A stretch of DNA of 64,000 nucleotides from Onychostoma macrolepis. Its lineage: Eukaryota > Chordata > Actinopteri > Cypriniformes > Cyprinidae. Positions within the stretch are counted from its first letter, which is position 1. Every line of letters begins with the position of its first letter. This document shows, in pieces, positions 23,450 through 34,597 of this stretch. The DNA is taken from contig NC_081158.1 of the NCBI RefSeq assembly GCF_012432095.1, positions 11,686,497 to 11,750,496 on the forward strand. Direction: 5' to 3'. A program made the position numbers and the translations under genes. The notes below the pieces were generated by a model. That model was not told the DNA's origin and did no database searches. It saw only the letters and a program-made list of their open reading frames with translations.

Positions 23450-24889
23450 GTAAAACCCTACAAAGTCATCCAATGTATAAAATCTCCCTACTGCATGCAT
23501 TAGAAGGTTTTGGAAGAGCCACACTCTGTTGTCTGTGGTTGGACCAGGAAGGTCCCAGGCAAGACAAAGATTGAGAACTTGTGTTTTTTCTTCCTCTGAC
23601 AGCTCCATGTCTTCGGATAACTGGAAGAGAAAAAAAACACAAAAAAAACCCTAGTAAAGTTTCAATAGATTTTTTTCACATTTCCGGGTTTCTCAGCAGC
23701 GGAACTCGTCATAGTTGTGTAAACTTCGAGAGCAGTGAATGAGACAGTACCACAAATAAATTCTTAGCATTCTCATTTGCTCAAATAGCAAAATAAATCT
23801 CCACGATAGTGTTTATGACTTTCAAAAAAAGAAAAGAAATTGAGGGAGACTGATAATGTCAGTCAGAAGAGAGAACGAAGTCAAATTTTCCGTTCCTCCC
23901 ATAGACGCTGCATTAGAAACACCCTTGCATTAGCATTAATATTTTTTGTAATTTGATGCAAAGGCGATATAATACAAAGTAGTGTTATAAAGGTACATAC
24001 ATTTAAAAAAAAAAAAATTACATAAAACGTTTGAGGATTTATGATGCTGAAGACAAACGCATCATCACAATCTTGTGAAAAGGGCCCATATATAATTTTA
24101 AAATGTAATTCAATAGCACCCACCAGTGTAATTGTTTCTCTGTGATCAATATCAGGGCAGTCTTCCAAGCACAGCAAAGAGGATACTTCCTCTTGTGAAC
24201 CCCCAGTGAGGAAACAAATAAAAGTAGGGCTTAGTCCTGAAAGTGTAGGACCTCTGTGAAGATAGGAATGTCCTATGAGCCGGCCAGCCATGGTAAAAAG
24301 ATCACTTTCCACCAAAATTGTGGATGCTGATGGGACCAAATGATCTGCCTCACCATCAAAAAGTCTGGTTATCCTTTTGACAAATGTTAGAAAAATGACA
24401 AGAAAAACAGGCATTGGAGTAAAATCAAACAGAAAGGATATATTGAGATATATAAAACAGTAGATTGTTTTATATATCTCAATCTTAAACGCAAACCTAT
24501 GTTGAAATTGAATCCAGGTTTCAGTTTATTCATCATTGTTGAAAAGACATGTCGTGTAACTCCTTTACCAACCGCAGCATCACCTTAGGAAAAAATGAAG
24601 TCACATCATTTTAAACTAAATATAACTGCACCGTCTTTAAAACTTTGCAAAACAATATCAACATCACTATGGGAAAATTGTGGGTCATTACCTTTTAAGT
24701 TGAACTTCACTGGAGCAGCCCAATTCACATGTTCTTGCTTGTAGAACAAAAAGACTGCACTATCTTGTTCTTCCAAGTCATCAGTAACCTTAATAGTCAG
24801 AGTTAGACTTGGGCTGTCCTCATTTTGACAGCAAATCTCTTGGACAAAAAGCTGACTAGCCTTCTTTGGGCACGGTTCAGTTTTCCATG
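23450..24889 (-). CDS. HECT-domain protein, G2E3-like (partial, possibly a pseudogene)
   Basis: Reverse-strand exons: 24692-24889 (WKTEPCPKKASQ...VNWAAPVKFNLK), 24497-24583 (GDAAVGKGVTRHVFSTMM), 24124-24373 (RLFDGEADHLVPSA...MAGRLIGHSYLHRGP...GLSPTFICFLTGG) and about 23450-23620 (LSEEEKTQVLNLCLAWDLPG...NRVWLFQNLLMHAVG). The order matches the N-lobe of HECT-like proteins annotated in fish as G2/M-phase-specific E3 ligase-like, a multi-copy family. The acceptor at 23621 and the donors at 24691 and 24496 look good. The 24497-24583 to 24373 junction is off by one base as predicted, and the C-lobe with the ubiquitin-accepting Cys is not seen, so this copy may be a decaying duplicate. The 3' boundary is approximate. 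Confidence 0.6.
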
Positions 24890-24987
24890 CTGGAAGGAAA
24901 GGGGGGAAAAAAACAAATCACAAGAGCAGCACCATTCAAGAAACTGTCAACCCTGCTGAAGAAAACAACTTCCATTTCAACATTGTT

Positions 24988-25036
24988 TGAGTGAGTAATT
25001 AATGACAGAATTAAATTTTTGGGTGAACTATCCCTT
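24988..25036. repeat. Terminal fragment of the TTAA-type element family
   Basis: Only the last 50 bp survive: 'gagtaattaatgacagaatt' and 'gggtgaactatccc' before TTAA. Similar termini lie at 16455, 28960, 34807 and 43740. Confidence 0.65.
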
Positions 25037-26588
25037 TAAACTAACATTTTATTACTCCAGGTAACGTTAATTATTCTATGTTTCATTCAGTTCCACTGTT
25101 ACATTCATTGCGGTAAAAAGAAGACTGCATTATCATTCCCACAGCAAGCATTGTCCTCACGATACAATACAAAAGTATGTGCAATCTGTCAATTGAAATG
25201 TAATATTCACTCAAATCCAAACACTGACTTTTTTTTTGTTTGGTTTGGGCTGGGCAGTGTACAATGCTATTGTTGTTAATGAGATAACTGTACTGAATAT
25301 GTCTGTTATTAAAAAAGACTATGTCATGATTCCTCAGGCTCAAATGGTTGTTTTTAGTAATTGCACTGCTTGTAATTTTATTTATGTCTATAAGATCACC
25401 TGTCTGTCAAAAACTTGTTTAAAATAAAAATGTTATGGTCCTGTATTAGGCAAATAACAAACTGAAACAATTACATCTTTATTCAGACATGACAACAACA
25501 AAAAATAAAATTTTGTATGGTCTCCTTTGACCTTGATAACAGCTTCTGTTCTTCTTGTCATTGTTTTTTTGTACTTTTCCAGAGTTTTTATTTAATAACT
25601 GAGCATAAAAGAAGCCTAGAATTTGAAGACGCAAAAGCCCCTTAGCGCTGAAAATTAAACATTTTACACTTTGTCCACTTGAAGTTCATTAAGTGCCCTC
25701 CTGAGGAAGGCGCGAAGACTCCACATGACATCTTTGAAGGTAATGTGTACAGATCATAGACTGTAAAAAAAAAAAAAAAATGGACGACGCGATTCGTTTG
25801 GAGCCAGAGTCTGCGCAGTAGAGTCGTGAGGTGGAGCCGCGGAATCAAACTCCCGCAGACCCAATCAACCATAACGACACGCCCCGTTTTTATAGCATCA
25901 AATTACTAGCTAAAATCAAACTTATCACAAAAACGAACAATTGAACATATATCAGTGTGATAACAGCTACCTTAAATGACCAAAACCATATTTCGGAAAA
26001 TTGTATTGGAAGTGTAGTTTATTTTTTTATTTTGACTGAAGTCCCATTTGTTTACATGGAGAGGGCGGGGTTTATGACCTGTACTGCAGCCAGCCACCAG
26101 GGGGCGAAAATAAATAAATACAAATAAAAATTATAGGCTAAGCAAAATATAAACAAAACTGAGCTGAATGTTATTCAAGGACAGCACATCCTCACTTTGC
26201 TCCATCCTTATTCTGCTCTGTCACTCATCGACGACCTGCCTGTTCTGTCACCACTGGTAGGCTACAACCTGCTCTGAGGACCGTTATGCACATGCTGCGT
26301 GCACATACCCCGCAAATGAAACACATGACGCAGAGAGCACTGGTTCATGTGTGCAGCGCGTGCATAACAGTCCTGACTGCAGGCTGTACCGGTGGTCAAT
26401 GAGAATAAAGCATATGCTGTTCTGAAAGGACGTCGGGAACAGGATATTGTTAAATCGCCCGCTCCCGTTCAAATTACACCAGAGTTACCGACCACTACCA
26501 CGTTTATTTTTTTTTCAGGAATTTAATCCCGTGTCGCAAGAAATCTGGTTGGATCCCACGGCAATGCAGACCTCTACCTTATACTCAC
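25037..26588. other. Non-coding spacer with repeat blocks
   Basis: Includes an A-run followed by a GC-richer block (25785-25880) and the phrase 'catggagagggcggggttta' near 26057, both resembling dispersed cyprinid repeats. No gene is supported, although 25697-25752 reads as a short open frame ending at a possible donor. Confidence 0.4.
26094..26106 (+). promoter_or_regulatory. CTCF-like motif CCACCAGGGGGCG
   Basis: Exact match to the vertebrate CTCF core. It sits at the edge of a repeat-like block between the HECT-like gene and the possible upstream exon. Fish repeats carry such motifs, so it may be repeat-borne. Confidence 0.45.
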
Positions 26589-26834
26589 GTCTTCTGTAAG
26601 TGAAGCTGGATCACAAATTATTTGCGCGAACATAGACGCATTTAGGTAGATTGGGGGCACATTCCCTTCAAAAACAAAATCAAGCCACTGTGTCTTCAGC
26701 AGCTCAGATATCAGGAGTAAATGATGACTGCTATGTTCATTATATCGATGTATCCTCAATCGCTTAGGAGCCATTCTCATCTGCTCCTGCTCTTGCTCTG
26801 GCGTCGAAACAATGGAGGACTGATGACAGACCAC
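26589..26834 (-). CDS. Possible 5' coding exon, unidentified
   Basis: Reverse-strand ORF of 82 codons starting MVCHQSSIVSTPEQEQEQ, with a second Met before APKRLRIHRYNEHSSHHLLL, running to a strong donor (gaagac|gtgagt) at 26588. The GC and CpG content is higher than in the surroundings. It could be the first exon of the HECT-like gene downstream on the same strand, but its phase (0) does not fit exon 24889 directly, so a linking exon would be needed. No domain is recognised. Confidence 0.35.
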
Positions 26835-26954
26835 TCAGAACAGGTCTGTGCTAAAACACCAGTGCCAATCAACAATCGTGGGAAGGGCCTGGGTCTGTCT
26901 GATATCACGCAGCCAATAATCTGTAAACGACTTAATCTGAGAAAGGGGTTATGA

Positions 26955-27239
26955 TTTATGGGGATTTTAAAAAACACACACGTAAAAGAATGTTGAACAA
27001 ATAACATTCCTCTGCATTACTCCATATCATGTATGTAACCCACACATTTTACTATTATGTTCTAATCATTGCTTGTGTATGTCATTTTTAATAACTATTG
27101 AATAGTTCATAGGTTTCTATTCATGTTTGGTATTTTTGTGTTTGAGAATTCTGTCCAAAACACAATGATGATGATATCAGTCAATTCTTTGTAAAATGTA
27201 TCATATTCTTGTTATAGAAATCATGTCTAAATTATACTC
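26955..27239. other. No recognised feature
   Basis: AT-rich, non-coding and without element ends. Confidence 0.35.
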
Positions 27240-28003
27240 TGCAAGAGTGAGGAAATTCAGACTATGTGACTAATAAGATAACACGATTGATTTGCATTTT
27301 AATGAGTCAAATAAGTATTCAATCCCCTATCAATCAGCAAGACTTCTGGTTCCCAGGTGTCTTTTATACAGGTAAGGAGCTGAGATTAGGAGTATTTTTT
27401 AAAGGGAGTGCTGCTTGTTACTTGTATAAAAGACAACCTGTCCACAGAAGCACTCGATCAATCAGATTCCAAACTCTCCACCATGGCCAAGACCAATCCG
27501 AGGATGTCAGGGACAAGATTGTAGACCTACACAAGGCTGGAATGGGCTACAAGACTATCGCCAAACAGCTTGGTGAGAAGGTGACAACAGTCAGTGCGAT
27601 TATTCACAAATGGAAGAAACTCAAAATAACTGTAAATCTCCCTCAGTCTGGGGCTCCATGCAGGATCTCACATCGTGGAGTTTCAGTGATCATGAGAACG
27701 GTGAGGAATCAGCCCAGAACTACACGGGACGATCTTGTCAATGATCTCAAGGCAGCTGGGACCATAGTCACCAAGAAAACAATTGGTAACACACTACGCC
27801 GTGAAGGACTGAAATCCTGCAGCGCCTGCAAGGTCCCCCTGCTCAAGAAAGCACATGTACAGACCCGTCTGAAGTTTGCCAGTGAACATCTGAATTATTC
27901 AGAGGAGAACTGGGTGAAAGTGTTGTGGTCAGATGAGACCAAAATCCAGCTCTTTGGCATCAACTCAACTCGCCGTGTTTGGAGGAGGAGGAATGCTGCC
28001 TAT
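27240..28003 (+). pseudogene. 5' part of a Tc1 transposase, cut off by a composite element
   Basis: An open frame covers the paired helix-turn-helix DNA-binding region (GMGYKTIAKQLGEKVTTVSAI; TIVTKKTIGNTLRREGLKS) and the start of the catalytic domain, including the first catalytic Asp in VLWSDETKIQLFG. The usual start ATG at 27483 is out of frame with this domain by a small indel right after it. The sequence stops being Tc1 after WRRRNAAY at 28003, where a hAT-like terminus begins, and no Tc1 continues beyond that element. The second Asp and the DDE/D third residue are absent. Confidence 0.85.
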
Positions 28004-28215
28004 CAGTGGTGGACACAAATCAAGTACTTGAGTAAAAGTACAGATACGTATTATAAAATATTACTCCAGTAAAAGTACTGTTTTTTAAATTTTACTCGAG
28101 TGAAAGTACAAAAGTACTTGATTTTGTATGTATTTAAGTAAAAAAGGTACTGATAGATAGATTTATTTTGCAATTTTATATAGACTACTTAATTTAATTT
28201 TATATTAGCACATAA

Positions 28216-28390
28216 GTGACCCTGGACCACAAGTCGCTGGGGTATATTTGTAGCAATAGCCCAAAATACATTGTATGGGTCAAAATTATCAATTTTTCTT
28301 TTATGCCAAAAATCATTAGGATATTAAGTAAAGATCATGTTACATGAAGATATTTAGTGAATTTCCTACTGTAAATATATCAAAACTTAT
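28216..28390. mobile_element. Fragment of the tgtgaccctgg MITE family
   Basis: Matches the left half of 30708-31077 (gtgaccctggaccac, 'cattgtatgggtcaaaat', 'ttcctactgtaaatatatca') and ends abruptly after 'tcaaaactta'. Confidence 0.75.
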
Positions 28391-28559
28391 TATGAAATAT
28401 TATGTTACTTACACATGTTAAAATACCATATGAAATAACTTGTACTAAGGATAAGAAAAAACACCTTCAATTGGAATGGTCAGTGTATTGGAATATCACT
28501 GGAAGGGCAAATTAATAGAATTACTGTTTATTTATTCAGTTTTTATTTATTAATAATTT

Positions 28560-28661
28560 ATCTAAAATGCATATGCATACATTATAAGCTGATTTTATCA
28601 TTATAAATTGAAATTCATAATGATAAAATCAGCTTATAATGTATGCATATGCATTTTAGAT
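28560..28661. repeat. Perfect 45-bp inverted repeat with 12-base loop
   Basis: The arms 28560-28604 and 28617-28661 are exact reverse complements. The left arm begins atctaaaatgcatatgcata; the loop is aaattgaaattc. The arms are AT-rich and could form a cruciform, or a hairpin in RNA. No terminal motif of a known MITE is recognised. Confidence 0.95.
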
Positions 28662-29270
28662 ATTTTTCTGTTAGGTAGTTTCTCACGTTCAGATTCTCTG
28701 ACATGGACGGGATAGACTGACAAAATAATACATAATAAAGGTTTTTTTTTTTTTTTTGGTGAGGCACCATTGACTTCCACAGTATGAAAAAATAATATGA
28801 AGTCTATGGTACCCCACAACTGTTTGGTTACAAAAATTCCTCTAAATATCTTTTGTGTTGAGCAGATTCAGCGGAATAATGAAATTCATACAAGTTTGGA
28901 GCAACTTGAGGGTGAGTAAATGATCACAGACTTTTTTGTTTTTGTCAACTATTCCTTTAAGAGTCACAGTTTTAATAACTTAAGTTAGAGCTGCATGATT
29001 CTGGTTACATAGAGAATCCCTTTTTTTTTTTCCAAAAAGAATTCTGAACAGACGACTAAAAATAAAATATAATTAACATTTTGTCAGAACTTCTAGTAAA
29101 TGACTGCAGTATATTTAAAAATGTTTAATCTTGAATGAATTAAAGAAAATTGGTCTGAATGAATGATTAAATGACTGTTAATAGATGCTTAACTTGTTTC
29201 ATTACTGGATGAATCTGGATTTTTTAATGAATCTGTTAAATGAATGATTCAATGACTAATGTAATATATG

Positions 29271-30707
29271 TGTTACATGTCTGCCTGTCCTAGTCCTCGT
29301 TCTCCTTATTTGGTTTAGTTCCTGCCCTCATTAGTTATTTATCGTTTGATTGTCCCCACCTGTGTTTGATTACGTTGTTTGCTCTTTTGTTCTCTTGCCT
29401 TTAAAAGCCCTCAGTTCTCCCTTTGTGATCGTCCGTTCTTAAGTCTGTAATGTTATAATGTTCTGGTATTATGATATTCATTAAATGGGAATAGTGCGTT
29501 GAAGATTTTGATTCTCTCGTTATTCATTAATATTTATGTTCGATCCACGCCACAACCACAGACCCGTGACAGAAGAACGGACCAAACCGAAAAGTTTCTC
29601 CATGTCGGCAGAAGTCAGGCTGTGGGGTTTGCGGCAGGCTGGTCGGAGATTGGAGCGGTATGTGGAGGAATTCTGCGAGCTAGCCCATCAGCTGAACTGG
29701 CGCGACGCCGTTCTTGGTGCAGTTTCTGCGGGGGCTGGACGACGACTTTATCCGATGCGATCTTCCTTCCTCGGATTTTCCCCTGAAAGAACTCCTTAAT
29801 CTGGTACTGTTGTTAAATGATTCCAACTTCGAAATTCACGAAGTAGTAGAACCCCGTCAGTCTAGTCGTCCAGCCCACACAGAAGCACGCCGCATCGAGC
29901 CAGCTCACCAATTGCCCAGAACCCCCACATACCGCACCAATCGCTCGGACCACCTGCCCGATCCCAAATACCCTCGAGTCCTCCTCAGCTCCTCCATCTT
30001 CCTCAGTTCTGGTAACCTGCCGCCGACACGGAAAGAGGCGATCCCGCCGAGAAGCACGGCGATCCCGCTGAGAAGTACGGCAAGCCCGCCGACACGGAGT
30101 GCGGCTGTCCCGCCGCCAGAGAGTGCGGCTGGTTCCGCCCAGTTCCGCACTGCCCGAGTGCATTCAAGAATCCACGCTACAAGAGCGCCGCTCAGAATCC
30201 GCACTGCAAGAGCGCACCCCAGTGCCTGCGCCATGAAGGCGCCTCCCTGTCTCCGCGCTGCAAGAGCGCCCCCTAGAATCCGCGCTGCCCAGAATCAGCG
30301 CTGCAAGAGCGCGCCCCAGTGCCCGCGCCACGAAGGCGCCTCCCTGTCTCCGCGCTGCAAGAGAACTGTTACGGCGCGGGACGCGCCTACCGGGAGGGGG
30401 AGATACTGTTACATGTCTGCTTGTCCTAGTCCTCGTTCTCCTTATTTGGTTTAGTTCCTGCCCTCATTAGTTATTTATCGTTCGATTGTCCCCACCTGTG
30501 TTTGATTACGTTGTTTGCTCTTTTGTTCTCTTGCCTTTAAAAGCCCTCAGTTCTCCCTTTGTGGTCGTCCGTTCTTAAGTCTGTAATGTTATAATGTTCT
30601 GGTATTATGATATTCATTAAATGGGAATAGTGCGTTGAAGATTTTGATTCTCTCGTTATTCATTAATATTTATGTTCGATCCACGCCACAACCACAGACC
30701 CGTGACA
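29271..30707 (+). mobile_element. Gag-only LTR retrotransposon with intact LTRs
   Basis: Two 301-bp LTRs (29271-29571 and 30407-30707), beginning TGTTACATG and ending CCCGTGACA, differ at only three positions that I can see. The perfect 5-bp target duplication ATATG lies at 29266-29270 and 30708-30712. A purine tract (gggagggggaga) precedes the 3' LTR. In place of a tRNA-type primer site, bases 29573-29582 (aagaacggac) are the exact complement of 29431-29440 in the LTR, about 30 bases after a TTTAAAA box, suggesting Tf1/sushi-type self-priming. Only a gag-like region lies between the LTRs; protease, reverse transcriptase and integrase are absent, so it would need help from a relative. Confidence 0.92.
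29602..30390 (+). pseudogene. Gag-like ORF of the LTR element
   Basis: Starts MSAEVRLWGLRQAGRRLERY and continues ELAHQLNWRDAVL; the homologous text then goes on one frame over as VQFLRGLDDDFIRCDLPSSD and LKELLNLVLLLNDSNF, typical of gypsy-type gag. The shift near 29716 is a frameshift, or less likely programmed slippage. The C-terminal half is Pro/Arg-rich, with an internal tandem duplication of blocks such as 'cgcgctgcaagagcgc' (30195-30365). No zinc knuckle or pol domain is present. Confidence 0.65.
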
Positions 30708-31077
30708 ATATGTGACCCTGGACCACAAAACCAGTCTTAAGTCGCTGGGGTATATTTGTAGCAATAGCCAAAAATGCATTGTATGGGTCAAAATGATAAA
30801 TTTTTATTTAATGTCAAAAATCATTAGGATATTAAGTAAAGATCATGTTACATGAAGATATTTAGTGAATTTCCTACTGTAAATATATCAAAACTTAATT
30901 TTTGATCAGTAATATGCATTGCTAAGAACTTCATTTGGACATTTTCTCAGTATTTAGATTTTTTTGCATCCTCAGATTCCAGATTTTCAAATAGTTGTAT
31001 CTTGGCCAAATATTGGAAAAAGGACACTTATGATTGGTTTTGTGGTCCAGGGTCACATATAATGCTAATATATCCGT
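30708..31077. mobile_element. Complete copy of the tgtgaccctgg MITE
   Basis: The ends atatgtgaccctggaccaca and tgtggtccagggtcacatat are inverted repeats about 20 bp long. The LTR element inserted exactly at its left boundary, so its first bases also serve as the LTR target duplication. Confidence 0.8.
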
Positions 31078-32189
31078 CAAAAATGGCTGCTACCATATAT
31101 AAAAAACCTTACTACTCAGGCTACTGGTAAATTGCTGCTAAAAACTGGTCAGGGAAGTATATAAATCTGAACATTATTTTATTGTCAAAACACTGCACAT
31201 AAATACATATATGATCAACAAATCATATGTACAAATGATCAGTAAGTAGGTTAAATGATCACACAGGTCAAAACGTTTTACTTCACTTTTTTACAACTTT
31301 GGGATCTAAACTGGGAATCGATAAGAACTGAAATCAATAAGCAGAATCAGAATGAATAAAATTCAAACAATACCAACCCTAGCCACATGTTGTGAAGTTC
31401 ACTGATTTCTGAGCATTTTATGAACACTGATCAGTTGATGGCAAAATTCAAAAAGACGGTTCTTTGGTGCAATGTGCACACCCATGGTCATACTGAGAGA
31501 GTATGATCCAGTTTTCTGAAGAGACTAAAGATTTGTTTTCTTTTCAATGTTTGCTTTGTTTGCCTAAAATGAACCATATCATAGCCTTCAATATCTCTTT
31601 GAAAAAGAACTTAGCAACTTTTAAACAAGTATTAAAATGAGTTAAATGTAGCTGTAGGAGTGTTAAATAAAAAATATAGATGATTATCTTCATTCAGTTG
31701 TTCCATTTCTATTGGTTTGGTAACATAACAGCTCTTAATTCCAAAGATAATACAAGCTAATCAGTGTATTCAGTAGGTTGCATTAGTGTCATAAGGTATT
31801 GTGAGTATACAACGTGACAATAAAACAATGCATATACTTTTTACTTTTGATACTTAAGTACTTTTAAAAGCATGTACTTCCGTACTTTTACTTAAGTAAA
31901 AACCTGGCTTTACAACTTTCACTTGTAGTGGAGTAGTATTTGGGTAAATGAAGTAATGAAGTTGTGTACTTTGTCCTCCTCTGCAGGTGTAGATGTAATT
32001 AGTTACTCAGTTGAGATGGGAGAAACCAAAAGGGCCATTACAGGGGGACCAGTGTTGACAATTTAGCAATTTTGTAGTTAGATTTAGCGACTTAACCACC
32101 CCTTTTGAGATTTTTTTCAAAAATGTAGAGACAAATATAGCAACTTCTGGGACAAACCTTATCTAAGTTCTCATCTTGCCCACTGATCT

Positions 32190-32250
32190 TCAGGTGCATC
32201 TCAATAAATTAGAATGTCGTGGAAAAGTTCATTTATTTCAGTAATTCAAC
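32190..32250. mobile_element. Terminal fragment of a mariner/Tc1-like element
   Basis: The block 'aggtgcatctcaataaatta' to 'cagtaattcaactcaa' recurs almost unchanged at 38488-38550. Only the end is present here. Confidence 0.55.
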
Positions 32251-32494
32251 TCAAGCAGCGTAAATCGTAAACAGAACACTAGCCAGGACAAAACAATCTA
32301 CTCACAACGCGGAGCAGGAAAGTAGGGTCTTATAAGGGAGTGGGGGAATAAGCGACAGGTGGGGGGAGAGTCAGCTCGTGATCCGAGCACTCCCGCTGCA
32401 CCATCAGCGCTGACTGCCCAGACCACGAGCTGCCGAACCTGACAGGACAACACAGACAGCAAGAGGAGCCGGGAAGGCACCCTGACCCGTGACA
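32251..32494 (-). mobile_element. LTR fragment of a gypsy-type element
   Basis: Read on the reverse strand it begins TGTCACGGGTCAGGGTGCC and contains a 'cccttataagaccctactt' promoter-like segment, the composition of fish gypsy LTRs. The other end is lost against the mariner-like fragment. No internal region is attached. Confidence 0.5.
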
Positions 32495-32964
32495 CAGTGC
32501 CACCTTGTTTGATCCGACATCACATTATTACTAAACATTTATAAAATTAATTTGAGAATAATTTATGTGCATTTGTTATTCTCTTGATATTCTCTTATCT
32601 CCTGAGTTTACAGTTTGTGGATTTATAATAAATACAATTTTTGTTCATCATCTCCTTCATCGTGTGCTTTACTACAGCCATACCTGACAGACAGAACCTC
32701 TAAGCAAGTAATAATTAACTTGCATTATGTAAAAACACAGCTCACATTATGGTATTGTAAAACAAGTCTATGTAAATGTTATCTTATTTGTGTAAATCAC
32801 TTTCCCGGAATCAAGAACATTCTTGCAGGTGAAAAGTTGTAAATAAAGTTAATAATTACATTTCATTTTTTTTAAAAGCATTGAATTTAACTTGACAAGT
32901 TTTGTGGTGAATAACTTTATTAAAATGTTGTAAAACATTTGGTGAGATTTACACGCATATTCTG
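32495..32964. other. No recognised gene
   Basis: AT-rich, with scattered short ORFs only. Confidence 0.4.
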
Positions 32965-34146
32965 AGGCCTGTTTCAGAAAGGAGGTTAAGTTTTGTTAAC
33001 CCTGAAATGGGGGAAACTTTAGGTTTTCCGTTTCAAAATGGGAGGTTTGTCAAACCCGAGAAGGCAGGGCAAGTCAAGCCCATTTCTGAAAGAGAGGTAA
33101 CATACTCAGAGTCAGTTACCATGGTGACTTACTCTATAACCTGGTCGGGGGCAGGTTTTTTTCCGGTAAACCCAGATTTTCTTACGGCCTCCTCCACTTT
33201 TTTAGTGCAAGCGATGTTTAAATACTTTATTAATTTATTCACACTGCAAAAATGCTTTTCTTACTGCATATTTTTGTCTTATTAAAAGTACATATACGTA
33301 CTTAAATCAAGATGCATTTTCTATATAAGTAAAATTATTTAGTCTAAATTAAGTGCTAAATCTTAATTCAAACAGAAAACAGGATTATTCGGAGTGTCTA
33401 TTTACAAGTGCAAATAGCGCATCTTGTTGTTAGTAAATCACACAAGGTTAAAAATGATGCACCCAGTTCACATGGCGTACAGAGTAGCATGTAAAGCACA
33501 TACTGTACATCTAACTTGTGACAGAGATGACGTGGGTTCGAGTCTTATGTTCAATAAAAATGAAGAAAATTTTCTAAAAGTGGAAGTAAATTGCATAATG
33601 AGTGTTTAATAATAATAAAGGTATTTATAATTTTTATAATCATTTACACTCTGTTATTACTGCACCCTGTTAATGTACAAATAGCAGCTAGCTACTTGTA
33701 AGAAAATATGCTATTTCCACTTAGCGTAAATGGCCCCTGCATTATTTTTCTTACCAAATTGGCAGAATTTGTAAAATAAGAAAACTGCACTTAAATTATT
33801 TATTCAGTTATTTTGCCCGTGGGATACCATGAAAATGATTATTAGTTCAATAAGTTACTGTGGTGCCAGTTTTCACCTCTGATATTATAACAGTGATAAG
33901 AATTAAACTTGTATTGACTGAAGTATGAGAACGTCTTATTGTCGGTTACTGTTGCCATGGTGAATCGTAATATCGGAGCTCTATTGAGCATTGCTTTTCA
34001 TAGTCGTGGTGCATACACTTAACTCAAAGTCATTTTACTCAGAGTTGATTGAACTAACTCAATTTAGAGTTTACCATCTCAGGGTAAGTCAACTCAGAGT
34101 TCAAGTTTGAACTCTTGTTGGTTGAACCTCCTTATTGAAACAGGCC
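32965..34146. mobile_element. 1.2-kb inverted-repeat DNA element
   Basis: The left end ggcctgtttcagaaaggagg is mirrored at the right (cctccttattgaaacaggcc). Both ends continue with related 'ctcagagt' motifs. There is no transposase, and the target duplication is not clear. A tRNA-like B-box phrase (gggttcgagtctta) near 33533 suggests a SINE piece inside. Confidence 0.65.
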
Positions 34147-34597
34147 CCTGTTATTGTCACGCCATGGACTGTTCTGTGTGTTTCGTTTAATTTCCTTCGT
34201 GTCCATGTGCGCTCGCTCAAGTCTGCCGCCCGCTCATCACTCAAGTTCGCCAGCTGCTGCTCAGTCAAACCCACCAGCCATTCTTCAGTCAAGCCTGCCG
34301 GCTGCGCCAATGTCAAGCCCACCAGCTGCGGCTCACACAAGCCTGCTGACAGCTCCGCAGTCAAGCCGAGCTGTGCCTGCTCCTCCAGAGCGCCCTCCAG
34401 TGCCAACTCTTTGAATTTAAGCCCAGGAAGGGCTCCTGATCCCCCGTTTAGCCCAGGGAGGGCTCCAGTCTCCGAATTCAGCTCTTTTTTTGAGGGGGGC
34501 AAATGTTTTTATTTTATTTCATTTTTTATGGGGGTGCTTTGGTATTTCTTGGGGGTGCTGGAGTACCTGCTAGCCCCTCCCTAGCACCGCCCCATGG
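34147..34597 (+). mobile_element. Remnant of an LTR retrotransposon
   Basis: Begins near TGTCACGCC and carries a low-complexity Pro/Ser-rich coding-like tract with degenerate repeats (KPTSHSSVKPAGCANVKP) followed by a purine tract (tgaggggggc). The arrangement resembles the internal 3' region of fish gypsy elements, but no second LTR or enzyme domain is present. Confidence 0.4.

Larger units (their letters stand above)
28004..31983. mobile_element. 4-kb composite hAT-like element with nested insertions
   Basis: The left end cagtggtggacacaaatcaa and the right end gtgtactttgtcctcctctg are imperfect inverted repeats. Both sides carry 'agtacttaagtaaaagtac'-type subterminal repeats typical of one hAT MITE group. 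No clear 8-bp duplication (ctgcctat versus caggtgta), so one flank was probably lost. Inside lie a MITE fragment (28216-28390), a perfect palindrome (28560-28661), an LTR retrotransposon (29271-30707) and a MITE (30708-31077). Confidence 0.65.

Noticed and set aside
25697..25757. Short coding-like frame reading KCPPEEGAKTPHDIFEG before a possible donor
   Set aside because: Only 17 residues, acceptor not convincing and no neighbouring exon.
28004..31983. A single clean hAT insertion into the Tc1 copy
   Set aside because: The expected 8-bp duplication is absent and no Tc1 sequence continues on the right, so one flank was deleted or rearranged. Kept only as a composite element.
34135..34584. 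149-codon Ser/Pro-rich ORF as a host gene
   Set aside because: Low-complexity repeat text followed by a purine tract, open in two frames; better explained as LTR-element remains.
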